From contig CAUHQV010000015.1 of the NCBI GenBank assembly GCA_959608625.1, positions 1 to 54,442 on the forward strand: DNA of 54,442 bases, in the 5' to 3' direction. A model generated the notes under the pieces. It worked only from the letters and a program-made list of their open reading frames with translations, searched no databases and was not told the origin of the DNA. Source of the DNA: an uncultured Flavobacteriales bacterium (GTDB lineage Bacteria > Bacteroidota > Bacteroidia > Flavobacteriales > UBA1820). The position numbers were made by a program, and so were the translations under genes. Shown piece by piece: positions 16,157 to 25,308 of this stretch. The stretch's first letter is position 1. Each line of letters starts with the position of its first letter.

Positions 16157-17428
16157 ATGCCGATGGATACCCTTATCAAACAAGCTTTAATCGTAGACCC
16201 TACCAGCGAATTCAACGGACAGACAAAAGATATTCTTATTTCCGGGACCACGATCCGGGAAATAGCCGACGATATCCCCTCGGACGGGAAAAAATACCAC
16301 ATCGTCGATGAAAAAGGACTTTGTGTGTCCCCGGGCTGGATGGATACGGCCTGCCGGTTCGGCGAACCCTTTTACGAAGAGGCGGAAACGTTGGAAAGCG
16401 GGGCCCGTGCCGCCGTACGTGGCGGATTTACGGCTGTGGCGCTCGCTTCGCCCCGGAATAGCCCGACCGACAGCCGGCAGAAAGTGGAATTCTTCGCCGA
16501 GAAGGAAGCCCAGCTTCCCATTCACATCCATCCCGTAGGAACGGCGACCAAGGCCGGCGAAGGAAAGGCCATGGCCGAAACCTACGACATGATGCAAGGC
16601 GGAGCCGTTGCGTTCTGGGACGGCCGGCAAATCGCAAACAACCTGATCGAGCAACTTGTACTGGAATACAACGGTTCGCTCGGCGCCCTGACGGTGACTA
16701 CCCCGGTCGACCGGGAGGTGATGCACTGCGGCGTGGCCCACGAAGGGGTGATAAGCACGACGCTCGGCCTGCACGGCATCCCGGATATCGCCGAGGATAT
16801 CGCCGTAGCGCGGGATATTTTCCTGGCCGAATACACCAAGGCGCCGCTGCATATCGCCTGCGTGACGACCCCGGGCGCTGTGCGGATGGTACGTGAGGCC
16901 CAGAAAAAAGGCGTGGACGTTTCGTGCAGCGTAACCCCACACCACCTGCTGTTGGACGACGAATACCTCCGGGATTTCGATACGCGGTACAAAGTACTCC
17001 CTCCCCTGCGGACGAAAAAGCACATCGCGGCGCTGATAAAAGGCGTGAAGGAAGGCACGATCGGCTGTGTGGCTTCCGACCATACCCCGGTGGACATCGA
17101 GGACAAAAAATGCGAGTTTGAACATGCCGCTTATGGTACGGTAGGCTTGCAGACGGCTTTCGGGGCTGCCTGGAAAGCCCTGTCCGGCCAGATCGACCTG
17201 CAAAAAATGATCGAACTCATCAGTATCAACCCGCGCCGGCGTTTCGGCGTAGAAGTCCCGAGCATCATCGTGGGCGGCCTGGCGGAAATGACCCTGTTCG
17301 ATCCGTCCGCGCGGTGGACGTTCGCCAAAGATATGATAGAATCCAAATCGCAGAATTCGGCCTTTATCGGCTGCGAACTCCTCGGACAGGCGTTCGCCGT
17401 ATATGTGAAAGGAAAACTGGTGATATAA
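16157..17428 (+). CDS. Dihydroorotase-like amidohydrolase lacking the HxH metal motif
   Basis: A 423-residue protein with the amidohydrolase TIM barrel of class I dihydroorotase. Active enzymes carry DxHxHxRdPG after the first beta strand. Here that place reads GWMDTACRFGEPFYEEAETL, so both zinc histidines are absent. Later motifs are partly kept: GAVAFWDG, LHIACVTT, CSVTPHHL and the active-site-like ASDHTP, then YKVLPPLRTKKHI. A full-length HxH-less family of this kind occurs across Bacteroidetes and is often annotated pyrC. By analogy with inactive PyrC' partners of ATCase it may be structural, but direct activity is doubtful. ATG at 16163 is an alternative start. aroA follows after 22 bases. 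Confidence 0.88.
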   Translation: MPMDTLIKQALIVDPTSEFNGQTKDILISGTTIREIADDIPSDGKKYHIVDEKGLCVSPGWMDTACRFGEPFYEEAETLESGARAAVRGGFTAVALASPRNSPTDSRQKVEFFAEKEAQLPIHIHPVGTATKAGEGKAMAETYDMMQGGAVAFWDGRQIANNLIEQLVLEYNGSLGALTVTTPVDREVMHCGVAHEGVISTTLGLHGIPDIAEDIAVARDIFLAEYTKAPLHIACVTTPGAVRMVREAQKKGVDVSCSVTPHHLLLDDEYLRDFDTRYKVLPPLRTKKHIAALIKGVKEGTIGCVASDHTPVDIEDKKCEFEHAAYGTVGLQTAFGAAWKALSGQIDLQKMIELISINPRRRFGVEVPSIIVGGLAEMTLFDPSARWTFAKDMIESKSQNSAFIGCELLGQAFAVYVKGKLVI

Positions 17429-17450
17429 CCTAAATCTGTTCTTGCAAAAA

Positions 17451-18689
17451 ATGCCCTGTGACGGCGCTATACATATTTCTTTTCCCCACGGGCTGAAAGA
17501 TGCCGTGCGGATTTCCGTCTGTGGTTCCAAAAGCCAGTCGAACCGACTGCTCCTGCTGCGTGCGGTGACAGGCGCTTCTTTTTCCCTCGAAAACCTTTCC
17601 GATTCCGACGATACCCGCGCCATGGCTTCCGTGCTGGACAGTACGGGCCCCATGGTGGATATAGGGCATGCCGGCACGGCTATGCGCTTCGGCACGGCAT
17701 TCCTGGCCACCCGGCCGGGGCGGGAGGTGACCCTTACCGGGTCTTCCCGGATGAAAGAGCGCCCGATAGCCCCGCTCGTACATGCACTCCGGTCGCTCGG
17801 GGCCGATATCCGTTACGGGGAAAAAGAAGGGTACCCCCCGCTGGAAATACGGGGTAAAAAATTAACAGGCGGGAACTGCTCGATAGACAGTTCCGTATCC
17901 AGCCAGTTCATCACGGCCCTGATGCTGGTAGCCCCGTCGTTCGAAAAAGGGATGCGGCTGCACTTAGAGGGCAAAAGCGTATCGCGGCCCTATATAGAGC
18001 TTACTGCTTCCGTACTGCGCAGCGTAGGGTTGGACTGCGCAGTGGGGGAAAAAGAAATAACGGTTCCGGCGGGAATACGGACTAGAGCCGATAAAGTGAC
18101 GGTAGAATCGGACTGGAGTTCGGCTTCGTATTATTTTTCCCTGGCGGCCATAGGCCGGAAAAAGATCGCGGCTTCCGCTTATTTTCCCCATAGTGCTCAG
18201 GGCGACAGCCGCCTGACGGAGATATACCGGAATTTTGGGGTCGAGGCCCGATTTCAAGGGAATGAACTTTTGCTGGAACCTGTTGAAGGGTTTATTGCCC
18301 CGAAGCGTACCGACCTCGATATGGAGGATACCCCCGATGTGGCGCAGAGCGTGGCGGTAACGATGGCCGCTTTGCAGATAAAAGGGACGCTTACCGGGTT
18401 GGGAACCCTCCGGGTGAAGGAAACCGACCGGATCGCCGCTTTGTCGGCCGAACTGGCCAAATTCGGGGTAGGGTGTTCTTCGACGGCAGATACGCTGACG
18501 ATCGAGTCTTTTTTCCCCCGTCAGGCGGATATAGACCTGGCGACCTATCAGGATCACCGGATGGCGATGGCCTTTGCGCCTTTGGCGCTCGGCGGCTCGT
18601 TCGCGGTATGCGATCCCGGTGTGGTCGCAAAATCCTACCCGCGGTTCTGGGACGATTTAGAGAAACTAGGACTCTGTATAACCCGCTAA
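17451..18689 (+). CDS. aroA: 3-phosphoshikimate 1-carboxyvinyltransferase (EPSP synthase)
   Basis: A 412-residue EPSP synthase, which transfers enolpyruvate from PEP to shikimate-3-phosphate in aromatic amino-acid synthesis. It has the substrate lysine and serine in GSKSQSNRLLLLRA near the N-terminus, GHAGTAMRF and GSSRMKERP, SSQFITALML, DLDMEDTPDVAQS and DHRMAMAFAPLAL near the C-terminus. The loop after the first motif is GHAGTAMRF where many enzymes have GNAGTAMR. The ATG at 17451 is chosen over a TTG nine bases upstream. It is co-directional with the dihydroorotase-like gene and closes with a terminator. Confidence 0.95.
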   Translation: MPCDGAIHISFPHGLKDAVRISVCGSKSQSNRLLLLRAVTGASFSLENLSDSDDTRAMASVLDSTGPMVDIGHAGTAMRFGTAFLATRPGREVTLTGSSRMKERPIAPLVHALRSLGADIRYGEKEGYPPLEIRGKKLTGGNCSIDSSVSSQFITALMLVAPSFEKGMRLHLEGKSVSRPYIELTASVLRSVGLDCAVGEKEITVPAGIRTRADKVTVESDWSSASYYFSLAAIGRKKIAASAYFPHSAQGDSRLTEIYRNFGVEARFQGNELLLEPVEGFIAPKRTDLDMEDTPDVAQSVAVTMAALQIKGTLTGLGTLRVKETDRIAALSAELAKFGVGCSSTADTLTIESFFPRQADIDLATYQDHRMAMAFAPLALGGSFAVCDPGVVAKSYPRFWDDLEKLGLCITR

Positions 18690-18694
18690 GATTT

Positions 18695-18725
18695 CCGTGG
18701 GGGCTTTGCCCCGCGGATATTTTTT
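18695..18725 (+). terminator. Intrinsic terminator after aroA
   Basis: An 8-bp GC-rich stem (18695-18702 with 18709-18716, one G-T pair) followed by ATATTTTTT. It starts 6 bases after the aroA stop, so the large fusion gene that follows should have its own promoter, which I could not locate. Confidence 0.75.
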
Positions 18726-18756
18726 GTCCGGCTTAAATAAAAACTATAACGATATC

Positions 18757-21696
18757 ATGAAACGTATTTCATTGCTTTTCCTATTGTTGGCAGGCGTAAA
18801 TGCCACTTTGTTTTCCCAACCGGCTAAAAGGTTCGATTACGCTTCCCTGAGCGAAAGGGGCAGGGAAAGGGTCGATTCCCTTATGCAAACGATGAGTCTG
18901 GAGGAAAAGGTAGGGCAGATGTTTGTCCCGGCGGTCTTTTTGAAAAACCCGGCGCAACTCCAGCGGGCGCTCTATCTGGTGGAAAACTGCCATATCGGTG
19001 GGGTGTCCATTTACCAGAACGCCCCCGAAGACGTGGCGCGCTTTATCAATACGGCCCAAAGCAAAGCGAAAATACCCCTCCTGACGGCGATGAACCTGGA
19101 ACGCGGGCTGGCTATGCGGCTCGATTCGGCGTTCAACTACCCCTGGCCGATGACGTTGGGAGCTGTGCAGGAAAACGACCTGGTGCGCGAGGTCGGCCGA
19201 CGGATCGGGCTGGGATGCGTCCGGATGGGCGTAAACTTTAATTTCGCCCCGGCGGCCGATGTGAATACCGACCCGCAAAATCCCATTATCGGGGTCCGCT
19301 CGTTCGGCAGCGATGCCCACCGGGTGGCGGATAAAGTAGCGGCTTTCGTCGACGGGTTGCAGAGTACGGGAGTGCTGGCCAGCGTGAAACATTTTCCCGG
19401 ACATGGTGATACGAAAACGGACAGCCATAAGGCCCTCCCGGAGATCACGTCTTCTGCGCGCCATCTGGAAGAGGTGGAACTTTTTCCCTTTGAAAAGGCC
19501 TGTGAAGACGGGGTGGCCAGCGTGATGACCGGGCATTTATATGTGCCGGCCCTTGACAATAAAGATCAAAAACCCTCCAGCTTTTCCGAAAAAATGATAG
19601 AAGGCATCATCCGCCGGGATTGGGACTACGACGGATTGGTGATCACCGATGCGTTGAACATGAGAGGGGTGGCAGCCCGCTATAAGACCGGGGACGCGGA
19701 GATCGAGGCCGTAAAGGCCGGGAACGACCTGCTCTTGTATTCCGAAGATCCGGAGACAGCGTACCGGGCACTTTTGGCTGCGGTGCAGACCGGGGAGATA
19801 TCCCGCGAGCGAATAGACCGGAGCCTTCGCCGCATCCTGGCCGCTAAATGTGCGGCAGGGATTTTGGACGGAGCGGCACCCGTGGATACGGTCGGACTAC
19901 GTGCCGATCTGGGTACGGTGCGGGATTCCGCCCTTTGCCTGAGTGTAATGGAAAATGCGGTAACCCTGCTGAAGAACCAAGGGCACGGCCTTCCGTTGGC
20001 TGACGTATCCGATACGGTCTTTTACCTGCCTCTCGGTGCGGGAGATTCCGGCTATATGGAACGCTATATGGGCCTTTACGCACCCCTGAAGGTTTTAAGC
20101 CGGGATATTTCCGCCGCACAGGCGCTCCGGCTTTTGCAGGGGCGGCGCCTAGTGGTGGGATACCACGGGGGCGATGAGGTCGGGTTTACACCCAAGGAAG
20201 TTTCCGAAAGGGCACGGGAAGTAATCGATTCCCTTTCAGCGGCCCCCGGAGCCATATTTGTGATGCTGGACAACCCGTATGCGCTTTTGCAGTTCGACGG
20301 ATGGAAGAAATACCCTTCGGTGCTGTTGGCCTATCAGAATCTATGGGCGGCCCAGATCGCTTCGGCCGAGGCGGTTTTCGGAGCCCTTTCCCCGAAAGGA
20401 AAATTGCCTGTTACCCTCGACGAAGACTACCGCCGGGGCGACGGAGAAAGTTTCAGAAACTTGCGACGGTTGAAGTTCGGTTTTACCCCGCAGGAAGGGA
20501 TCGATCCCGGCAAATTAGCGCCGGTGGATTCCCTGTTGGCCGATATGGTATCGGCCGGGGCGGCGCCCGGCGGCCGCCTGTTGGTAGCCCGGGGCGGCCG
20601 GGTGGTAATAGACCGCAGTTTCGGTACGACGATGTACGAAGATTCCCTATCCGTACCCGTAATGCCCGATATGGTGTACGACCTGGCTTCGGTGACCAAA
20701 ATATCGGCGACTCTTCCCCTTATTATGAAGCTGTACGACCGGGGAAAAATATCTTTTTCCTCCCGTTTGGGAGACGTACTGCCGGCCTACAAGGGTTCCG
20801 ATAAGGAGAAGATCACGATGAAAGAACTTCTTTCGCATAACGGGGGACTGCCCGCGGGGCTTCCCTTCTATGCTTATACGCTCGACAAAAATACCAAGGA
20901 GCCGAGTTCATTCTTTTATTCAGACCGCCCGGGCAAACAATACCCGCTGGAAGTAGGGACGAACCTCTATATGCGCGCTTCGTATCCCGATACGGTCACG
21001 GCGCGTATCCGCAAAAGCCCCCTTAAACCGAAGAAAATGCTTTACAGCGACCTCGATTTTTATGTGCTGCGCGAGGTGGCCGACCGCTTCTATCCCCAGG
21101 GGATCGAGCAGGCGGTGCAGGATGAATTATACAAGCCTCTGGGGGCTACGGATATGGGTTACCATCCCCTCAGGCATATTCCGGCGGAGCGCATAGCCCC
21201 CTCGGTGAACGATACGTGGTTCCGCAAGCAGCTTCTGCGTGGGTACGTACACGACAGCGGTGCGGCCCTGATGGGCGGTGTATCGGGTCACGCGGGGAAT
21301 TTCTCTACGGCGTACGACCTAGCAAAATACGGGCAAATGCTCCTCCAAAGGGGGTATTACGGCGGGGCGCGTTTCCTGAAAGGCAGTACGGTCGACCGTT
21401 TCACCCGTTACGCTTACGGCACGGCGGACAACAGCCGTTCGCCGGGATTTGTGAAAAAAGAGATAGGAGCCAAGCCCGACAATTACGATGCTTTCCTCTC
21501 GGACGAGGCTTATTGGCATACGGGCTTTACAGGCACATTGCTTTTGGTGGAGCCGGAGGAAGGCCTCGTGTATGTGCTGCTGACCAACCGGACGTACCGG
21601 GAGAAGAAGGCGAATGCTTTCTCGAACAGCAGTTACCGGTTCAAGATACTTCAGACAATACTCGGGGCCATAGAAGACCGCGAAGAGGGTAATTAA
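18757..21696 (+). CDS. GH3 beta-N-acetylglucosaminidase fused to a class C beta-lactamase-fold domain
   Basis: A 979-residue exported two-part enzyme. A signal peptide covers about residues 1-21. Residues 30-370 form a NagZ-type GH3 domain with KHFPGHGDTKTDSH (K211-H212; the His of the Asp-His loop) and the nucleophile D298 in LVITDALNMRG. Residues 380-590 form the second GH3 alpha/beta domain. Residues 600-979 form a serine beta-lactamase/esterase fold with SxxK as S645-V-T-K648, YSD starting at Y763 and a late HTGFTGT. This suggests cleavage of GlcNAc-MurNAc links plus a peptide- or ester-directed hydrolase in the periplasm. The same fusion is known in other Bacteroidetes. ATG 18757 is chosen for the signal peptide. 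Confidence 0.93.
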   Translation: MKRISLLFLLLAGVNATLFSQPAKRFDYASLSERGRERVDSLMQTMSLEEKVGQMFVPAVFLKNPAQLQRALYLVENCHIGGVSIYQNAPEDVARFINTAQSKAKIPLLTAMNLERGLAMRLDSAFNYPWPMTLGAVQENDLVREVGRRIGLGCVRMGVNFNFAPAADVNTDPQNPIIGVRSFGSDAHRVADKVAAFVDGLQSTGVLASVKHFPGHGDTKTDSHKALPEITSSARHLEEVELFPFEKACEDGVASVMTGHLYVPALDNKDQKPSSFSEKMIEGIIRRDWDYDGLVITDALNMRGVAARYKTGDAEIEAVKAGNDLLLYSEDPETAYRALLAAVQTGEISRERIDRSLRRILAAKCAAGILDGAAPVDTVGLRADLGTVRDSALCLSVMENAVTLLKNQGHGLPLADVSDTVFYLPLGAGDSGYMERYMGLYAPLKVLSRDISAAQALRLLQGRRLVVGYHGGDEVGFTPKEVSERAREVIDSLSAAPGAIFVMLDNPYALLQFDGWKKYPSVLLAYQNLWAAQIASAEAVFGALSPKGKLPVTLDEDYRRGDGESFRNLRRLKFGFTPQEGIDPGKLAPVDSLLADMVSAGAAPGGRLLVARGGRVVIDRSFGTTMYEDSLSVPVMPDMVYDLASVTKISATLPLIMKLYDRGKISFSSRLGDVLPAYKGSDKEKITMKELLSHNGGLPAGLPFYAYTLDKNTKEPSSFFYSDRPGKQYPLEVGTNLYMRASYPDTVTARIRKSPLKPKKMLYSDLDFYVLREVADRFYPQGIEQAVQDELYKPLGATDMGYHPLRHIPAERIAPSVNDTWFRKQLLRGYVHDSGAALMGGVSGHAGNFSTAYDLAKYGQMLLQRGYYGGARFLKGSTVDRFTRYAYGTADNSRSPGFVKKEIGAKPDNYDAFLSDEAYWHTGFTGTLLLVEPEEGLVYVLLTNRTYREKKANAFSNSSYRFKILQTILGAIEDREEGN

Positions 21697-21740
21697 AAGA
21701 TTATAAGCATCGACGGGATTTTCCGGGGTAGGATGCAAAT

Positions 21741-21771
21741 AAAAACGGGGTGCCATCGGCACCCCGTTTTT
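21741..21771. terminator. Bidirectional terminator between the GH3 fusion and korB
   Basis: A 14-bp stem (21741-21754 with 21758-21771), 3-base loop, A-run before and T-run after. It serves the convergent genes ending at 21696 (plus) and 21786 (minus). Confidence 0.88.
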
Positions 21772-21785
21772 TATGGATGGGATTT

Positions 21786-22811
21786 TTATTTTACTTCCCA
21801 GGTTTCACCTTGCAACAGCAGCTCCATCAGGCAGTGGTCTTTCTTTTTGGCGGACACTTCCTCCAACTGGTGTTCCACGTCGTGGTCGTAGGTCGGTGCG
21901 TCTACCGAACGGATCACACCCAAGGCTACCGGCATATCGCTTCCGGGGGCGCAACCCATCATGGCCAGCATGAAATGGAGCGTGTTGTCCGGGGTAGTAG
22001 CGTCGTGTACCAACACATCGTCCATCGTATAGCCGTCCTGTCCGATCGTCACGGCCTTGAGCTTGAGCCCGTCCAGCACGATGCCTTTATCTTTATTGGC
22101 GCCATAGACCATTTTTTCTCCTTGGTGCAGAGTGATGGTCCGGTCGGCACGTACGGCTTTATCCGTGATGGGGTTGTGTATCCCGTCGTTGAATATCACG
22201 CAGTTCTGCAGAACCTCCACCACGGAAGCCCCGTGATGCTTAGCCGCAGCGACCATCGCGTCTTTCGTCGTATTCAATTCCACGTCTATCGAACGGGCGA
22301 AGAACTGTCCGCGGGCACCCAAAGTGAGCTCGGCCGGGATGAACGGGTCTTCCACCGTCCCGTAGGGGGACGATTTGGAGACGAAACCGCGCTCCGAAGT
22401 CGGGGAATACTGGCCTTTGGTCAGTCCGTAGATCTTGTTGTTCAGCAACATGATGTTGATGTCCACGTTACGGCGCACCGAGTGGATAAAATGATTGCCT
22501 CCGATGGCCATGCAGTCGCCGTCGCCGGTGATCTGCCATACGGAAAGGTGCGGGTTGGCTACTTTTACGCCGGTAGCGATCGCTGCTCCGCGACCGTGGA
22601 TCGTGTGGAACCCGTACGTGCCCATGTAGTAGGGCAGGCGGGACGAGCACCCGATACCCGAGATCACCGCCGTATCTTTCGGGGCGATATCCAGTTCGGC
22701 CATGGCCTTCTGCAGGGTATTCACTACGGCATGGTCGCCGCAGCCCGGGCACCAGCGTACGTACTGGTCGCTTTTAAAATCCTTCGCTGTATAATGTTGA
22801 TTTTCGCACAT
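21786..22811 (-). CDS. korB: 2-oxoacid:ferredoxin oxidoreductase, beta (TPP) subunit
   Basis: A 341-residue beta subunit of a 2-oxoglutarate-type ferredoxin oxidoreductase. The cluster-ligating CPGCG (WCPGCGDHAVV, residues 20-30) and the TPP/Mg motif GDGDCMAIGGNHFIHSVRRN followed by LLNNKIYGLTKGQYSPTS are diagnostic. With KorA it oxidatively decarboxylates 2-oxoglutarate to succinyl-CoA, reducing ferredoxin, in an anaerobe's partial TCA cycle. The KorA stop precedes its ATG by only 4 bases, so they are coupled. No KorC/KorD ferredoxin-like gene is adjacent. Confidence 0.94.
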   Translation of the reverse strand: MCENQHYTAKDFKSDQYVRWCPGCGDHAVVNTLQKAMAELDIAPKDTAVISGIGCSSRLPYYMGTYGFHTIHGRGAAIATGVKVANPHLSVWQITGDGDCMAIGGNHFIHSVRRNVDINIMLLNNKIYGLTKGQYSPTSERGFVSKSSPYGTVEDPFIPAELTLGARGQFFARSIDVELNTTKDAMVAAAKHHGASVVEVLQNCVIFNDGIHNPITDKAVRADRTITLHQGEKMVYGANKDKGIVLDGLKLKAVTIGQDGYTMDDVLVHDATTPDNTLHFMLAMMGCAPGSDMPVALGVIRSVDAPTYDHDVEHQLEEVSAKKKDHCLMELLLQGETWEVK

Positions 22812-22815
22812 TGTC

Positions 22816-24669
22816 TTATTCCTCCAGAAGTTTAGTGAAACATTCGGTGAGTTCCTCTACCTTGAACGGCTGGCCCTGTACTTTGTTGAACTTGTTCAGG
22901 TGGCACAGCCCGTCGATCTTCATCCGCAGGTACCCTGCCAATTGGCCGTCGTTCAGTTCGCACACTACGACTTTTTTGTACTTTTTGAGTACCTCTTCGG
23001 TGTTCCTGGGCAGCGGGTTGAGGTAGCTGAAATGCACCAGGGCCACTTTCTTGCCGGCGGCGTTCATCTCTTCCACCGCTTCGAGCATGTGTCCCAGCGT
23101 GCCGCCCCAGGATACGGCCAAAAGGTCGGCGGAGGGGTCGCCCATTATTTTCAGGTCGGGCACGTCGGCTACGACGTTCTCTATCTTGGCCTTGCGGGCA
23201 TCTACCATTTTCTGGTGGTTCACCGGGTCGGTCGAAATGGCCGAGGTGTTGTAATCTTTTTCCAGCCCTCCCAGGCGGTGCATGAAGCCTTCCATGCCCG
23301 GCACGGCCCAGTAGCGAACCATGGTTTTTTCATCGCGCAGGTAGGGCTTCCAACCTTTTTCGAGCATCTCCGGTTTTACGTAGTTCGGCTTGATGTCCGG
23401 GAATTCGTCCGGGCTGGGGATGCGCCAGGCCGACGACCCGTTGGCGATGAACGCGTCGGTGAGCAGGATGACAGGGGTCATATGTTCCAGGGCGATCTTA
23501 GAGGCTTTGAAAGCCATGTCGAAACAGTCGGTCGGGGTGGCGGCGGCCAGTACGACTACCGGAGATTCCCCGTTGCGGCCGAACAGGGCCTGGAGAAGGT
23601 CGGTCTGCTCGCTCTTGGTCGGCAGTCCGGTCGAAGGGCCTCCGCGCTGTACGTCCACGATCACCAGCGGGGGCTCGGCCATCACGGCCAGGCCGATGGC
23701 CTCGCTCTTCAGGGCCAGTCCGGGGCCGGAAGTGGTGGTAGCGGCCAGGTTTCCGGCGAACGAAGCGCCGATCGAGGTGCAGATACCGGCGATCTCGTCT
23801 TCGGCCTGTACGGTCTTTACGCGGAGTTCTTTCAGTTTGGCCAGTTCATGCAGGATGTCCGTGGCCGGAGTGATGGGGTAACTGCCCAGGAAAAGGGGCA
23901 GTTTTGCCTTTTCGGCGGCGGCTACCAAGCCGAGGGCTGTAGCCTTGTTGCCGTTGATATCGGTGTATATGCCCGGTTTGGTCACCTGGCCTTCGATGCG
24001 GAAGGTCGATACCGAAGCGTGGATATTATTCCCGTAGTTGTATCCGTCGGTCAGCACTTTGACGTTGGCTTCCAGTACGGACGGTTTTTTGCCGAATTTG
24101 TTCTGCAGCATGTGGATGGCGCGCTCCAGCGGCCGGTCGAACAGCCAGCAGACAAGCCCCAGGGCAAACATGTTCTTGCTCTTCAAGGCGGCTTTGGCGT
24201 CCAGCCCGGTGCCTTCCACGGCGTGTTTTACCATCGAGGTCATCGGTACGGGCACCTGCTGTACGCCACCCAGGCCGAGTTCCGTGAACGGATCGTCGGT
24301 GGTGAAGAGTGCCTTTTCCAGGTCGCTCTTGAGGAACGAGTCCGTGTCGAAAACGACGACGGCGTTCTTTTTAATGTTCTTGACGTTCACTTTCAGGGCG
24401 GCGGGGTTCATCGCCACCAGGACGTCGGCTTTGTCGCCCGGGGTGTACACCCCTTTACCCAGGTGTACCTGGAATCCCGATACTCCGCTCAGGGTTCCTT
24501 TCGGGGCGCGGACTTCGGCCGGGTAGTCCGGGAAAGTGGATATCCCGTTCCCGATAAAGGCCGAAAGGTTGGAAAAGAGGTTGCCTACCAGCTGCATCCC
24601 GTCCCCGGAGTCCCCGGAGAAACGGATGACCACTTTGTCCAGTTGTTTGACTTTGGTCGTTTCTAACAT
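22816..24669 (-). CDS. korA: 2-oxoacid:ferredoxin oxidoreductase, fused gamma-alpha subunit
   Basis: A 617-residue fusion of the gamma domain (residues 1-190; RFSGDSGDGMQLVGNLFS at the start, TFPDYPAEVRAPKGTLSGVSGFQVH) to the alpha pyrimidine-binding domain (about 215-617; GSYPITPATDIL, AEDEIAGICTSIGASFAG, TTTSGPGLALKSEAIGLAV, QRGGPSTGLPTKSEQTDLL). This arrangement is standard for Bacteroidetes KorA and separates it from four-subunit enzymes. A 2-oxoglutarate preference follows from the YPITPATDIL/GPSTGLPT signatures and genus practice but is not proven by sequence. It is the first gene of korA-korB. Confidence 0.94.
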   Translation of the reverse strand: MLETTKVKQLDKVVIRFSGDSGDGMQLVGNLFSNLSAFIGNGISTFPDYPAEVRAPKGTLSGVSGFQVHLGKGVYTPGDKADVLVAMNPAALKVNVKNIKKNAVVVFDTDSFLKSDLEKALFTTDDPFTELGLGGVQQVPVPMTSMVKHAVEGTGLDAKAALKSKNMFALGLVCWLFDRPLERAIHMLQNKFGKKPSVLEANVKVLTDGYNYGNNIHASVSTFRIEGQVTKPGIYTDINGNKATALGLVAAAEKAKLPLFLGSYPITPATDILHELAKLKELRVKTVQAEDEIAGICTSIGASFAGNLAATTTSGPGLALKSEAIGLAVMAEPPLVIVDVQRGGPSTGLPTKSEQTDLLQALFGRNGESPVVVLAAATPTDCFDMAFKASKIALEHMTPVILLTDAFIANGSSAWRIPSPDEFPDIKPNYVKPEMLEKGWKPYLRDEKTMVRYWAVPGMEGFMHRLGGLEKDYNTSAISTDPVNHQKMVDARKAKIENVVADVPDLKIMGDPSADLLAVSWGGTLGHMLEAVEEMNAAGKKVALVHFSYLNPLPRNTEEVLKKYKKVVVCELNDGQLAGYLRMKIDGLCHLNKFNKVQGQPFKVEELTECFTKLLEE

Positions 24670-24805
24670 ATCGTGTTTGAAATCGTTTTGTGGCCCATCG
24701 GGCCGTTGCGTGTGTTTGTATGTTTAGTAGTAAGTACTTATGGCAGGTTGCGCATAAACGATGGCAAATAAACGAAAAAAAAGCCGGGAAGCCAAGCTAA
24801 ATAAG
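24670..24805 (-). other. korA upstream region
   Basis: This 136-base gap carries a 5-bp hairpin, GGCCC/GGGCC, at 24692-24704, and no TAnnTTTG box that I could find. The korAB promoter must lie here or inside the dCMP deaminase gene. No terminator with a T-run is visible for the upstream gene either, so read-through from dCMP deaminase is possible. Confidence 0.3.
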
Positions 24806-25246
24806 TTATTCTTTTCCCCCTTCCAACTGTTCGACTTCCACCCCGGCCGAGCGCAGAAAATCCAGCCCTTCGGTATCCGAATAACCTTGCTTGTAGACCA
24901 CCCGCTTTATCCCCGCCTGGTGGATCAGCTTGCTGCATTCGCGGCAGGGGGACATGGTAACGTACAGCGTCGCCCCGTCGCACGATTGGGTGGAGGCGGC
25001 TATCTTGAGTATCGCGTTGGCTTCGGCGTGCAGGACGTACCATTTGGTGCGGTATTCTTCGTCCTCGCATTCGTTCTCGAAACCGGTCGGCGTGCCGTTG
25101 TATCCGTCGGAGATGATCTTACGGTCTTTGACGATCAGCGCGCCCACTTTTTTGCGGTTGCAGTGCGAAAGTTCGGCCCATACGGAAGCCATCCGCATAT
25201 AGGCGCCGTCGAATTTTTTCTGTTTTTCTTTGTTGTTCAGACTCAT
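24806..25246 (-). CDS. dCMP deaminase (ComEB-type zinc deaminase)
   Basis: A 146-residue cytidine/deoxycytidylate deaminase-family protein, which converts dCMP to dUMP for thymidylate synthesis. Zinc ligands and catalytic glutamate are H73 and E75 in HAEANAI, and C101 and C104 in SPCRECS. The sequence around C60 (GFENECEDEEYR) and the late KQGYSDTEGLDFLRSAG fit the dCMP deaminase group rather than TadA or riboflavin deaminase. It is downstream of the HupE-like gene by 62 bases on the same strand. Confidence 0.93.
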   Translation of the reverse strand: MSLNNKEKQKKFDGAYMRMASVWAELSHCNRKKVGALIVKDRKIISDGYNGTPTGFENECEDEEYRTKWYVLHAEANAILKIAASTQSCDGATLYVTMSPCRECSKLIHQAGIKRVVYKQGYSDTEGLDFLRSAGVEVEQLEGGKE

Positions 25247-25308
25247 ATTTCAAAGGGCTTACGGCCCGTAGGGTTCCAGTTTGAGCGATCCTAACAAAAC
25301 TTTTCCGG

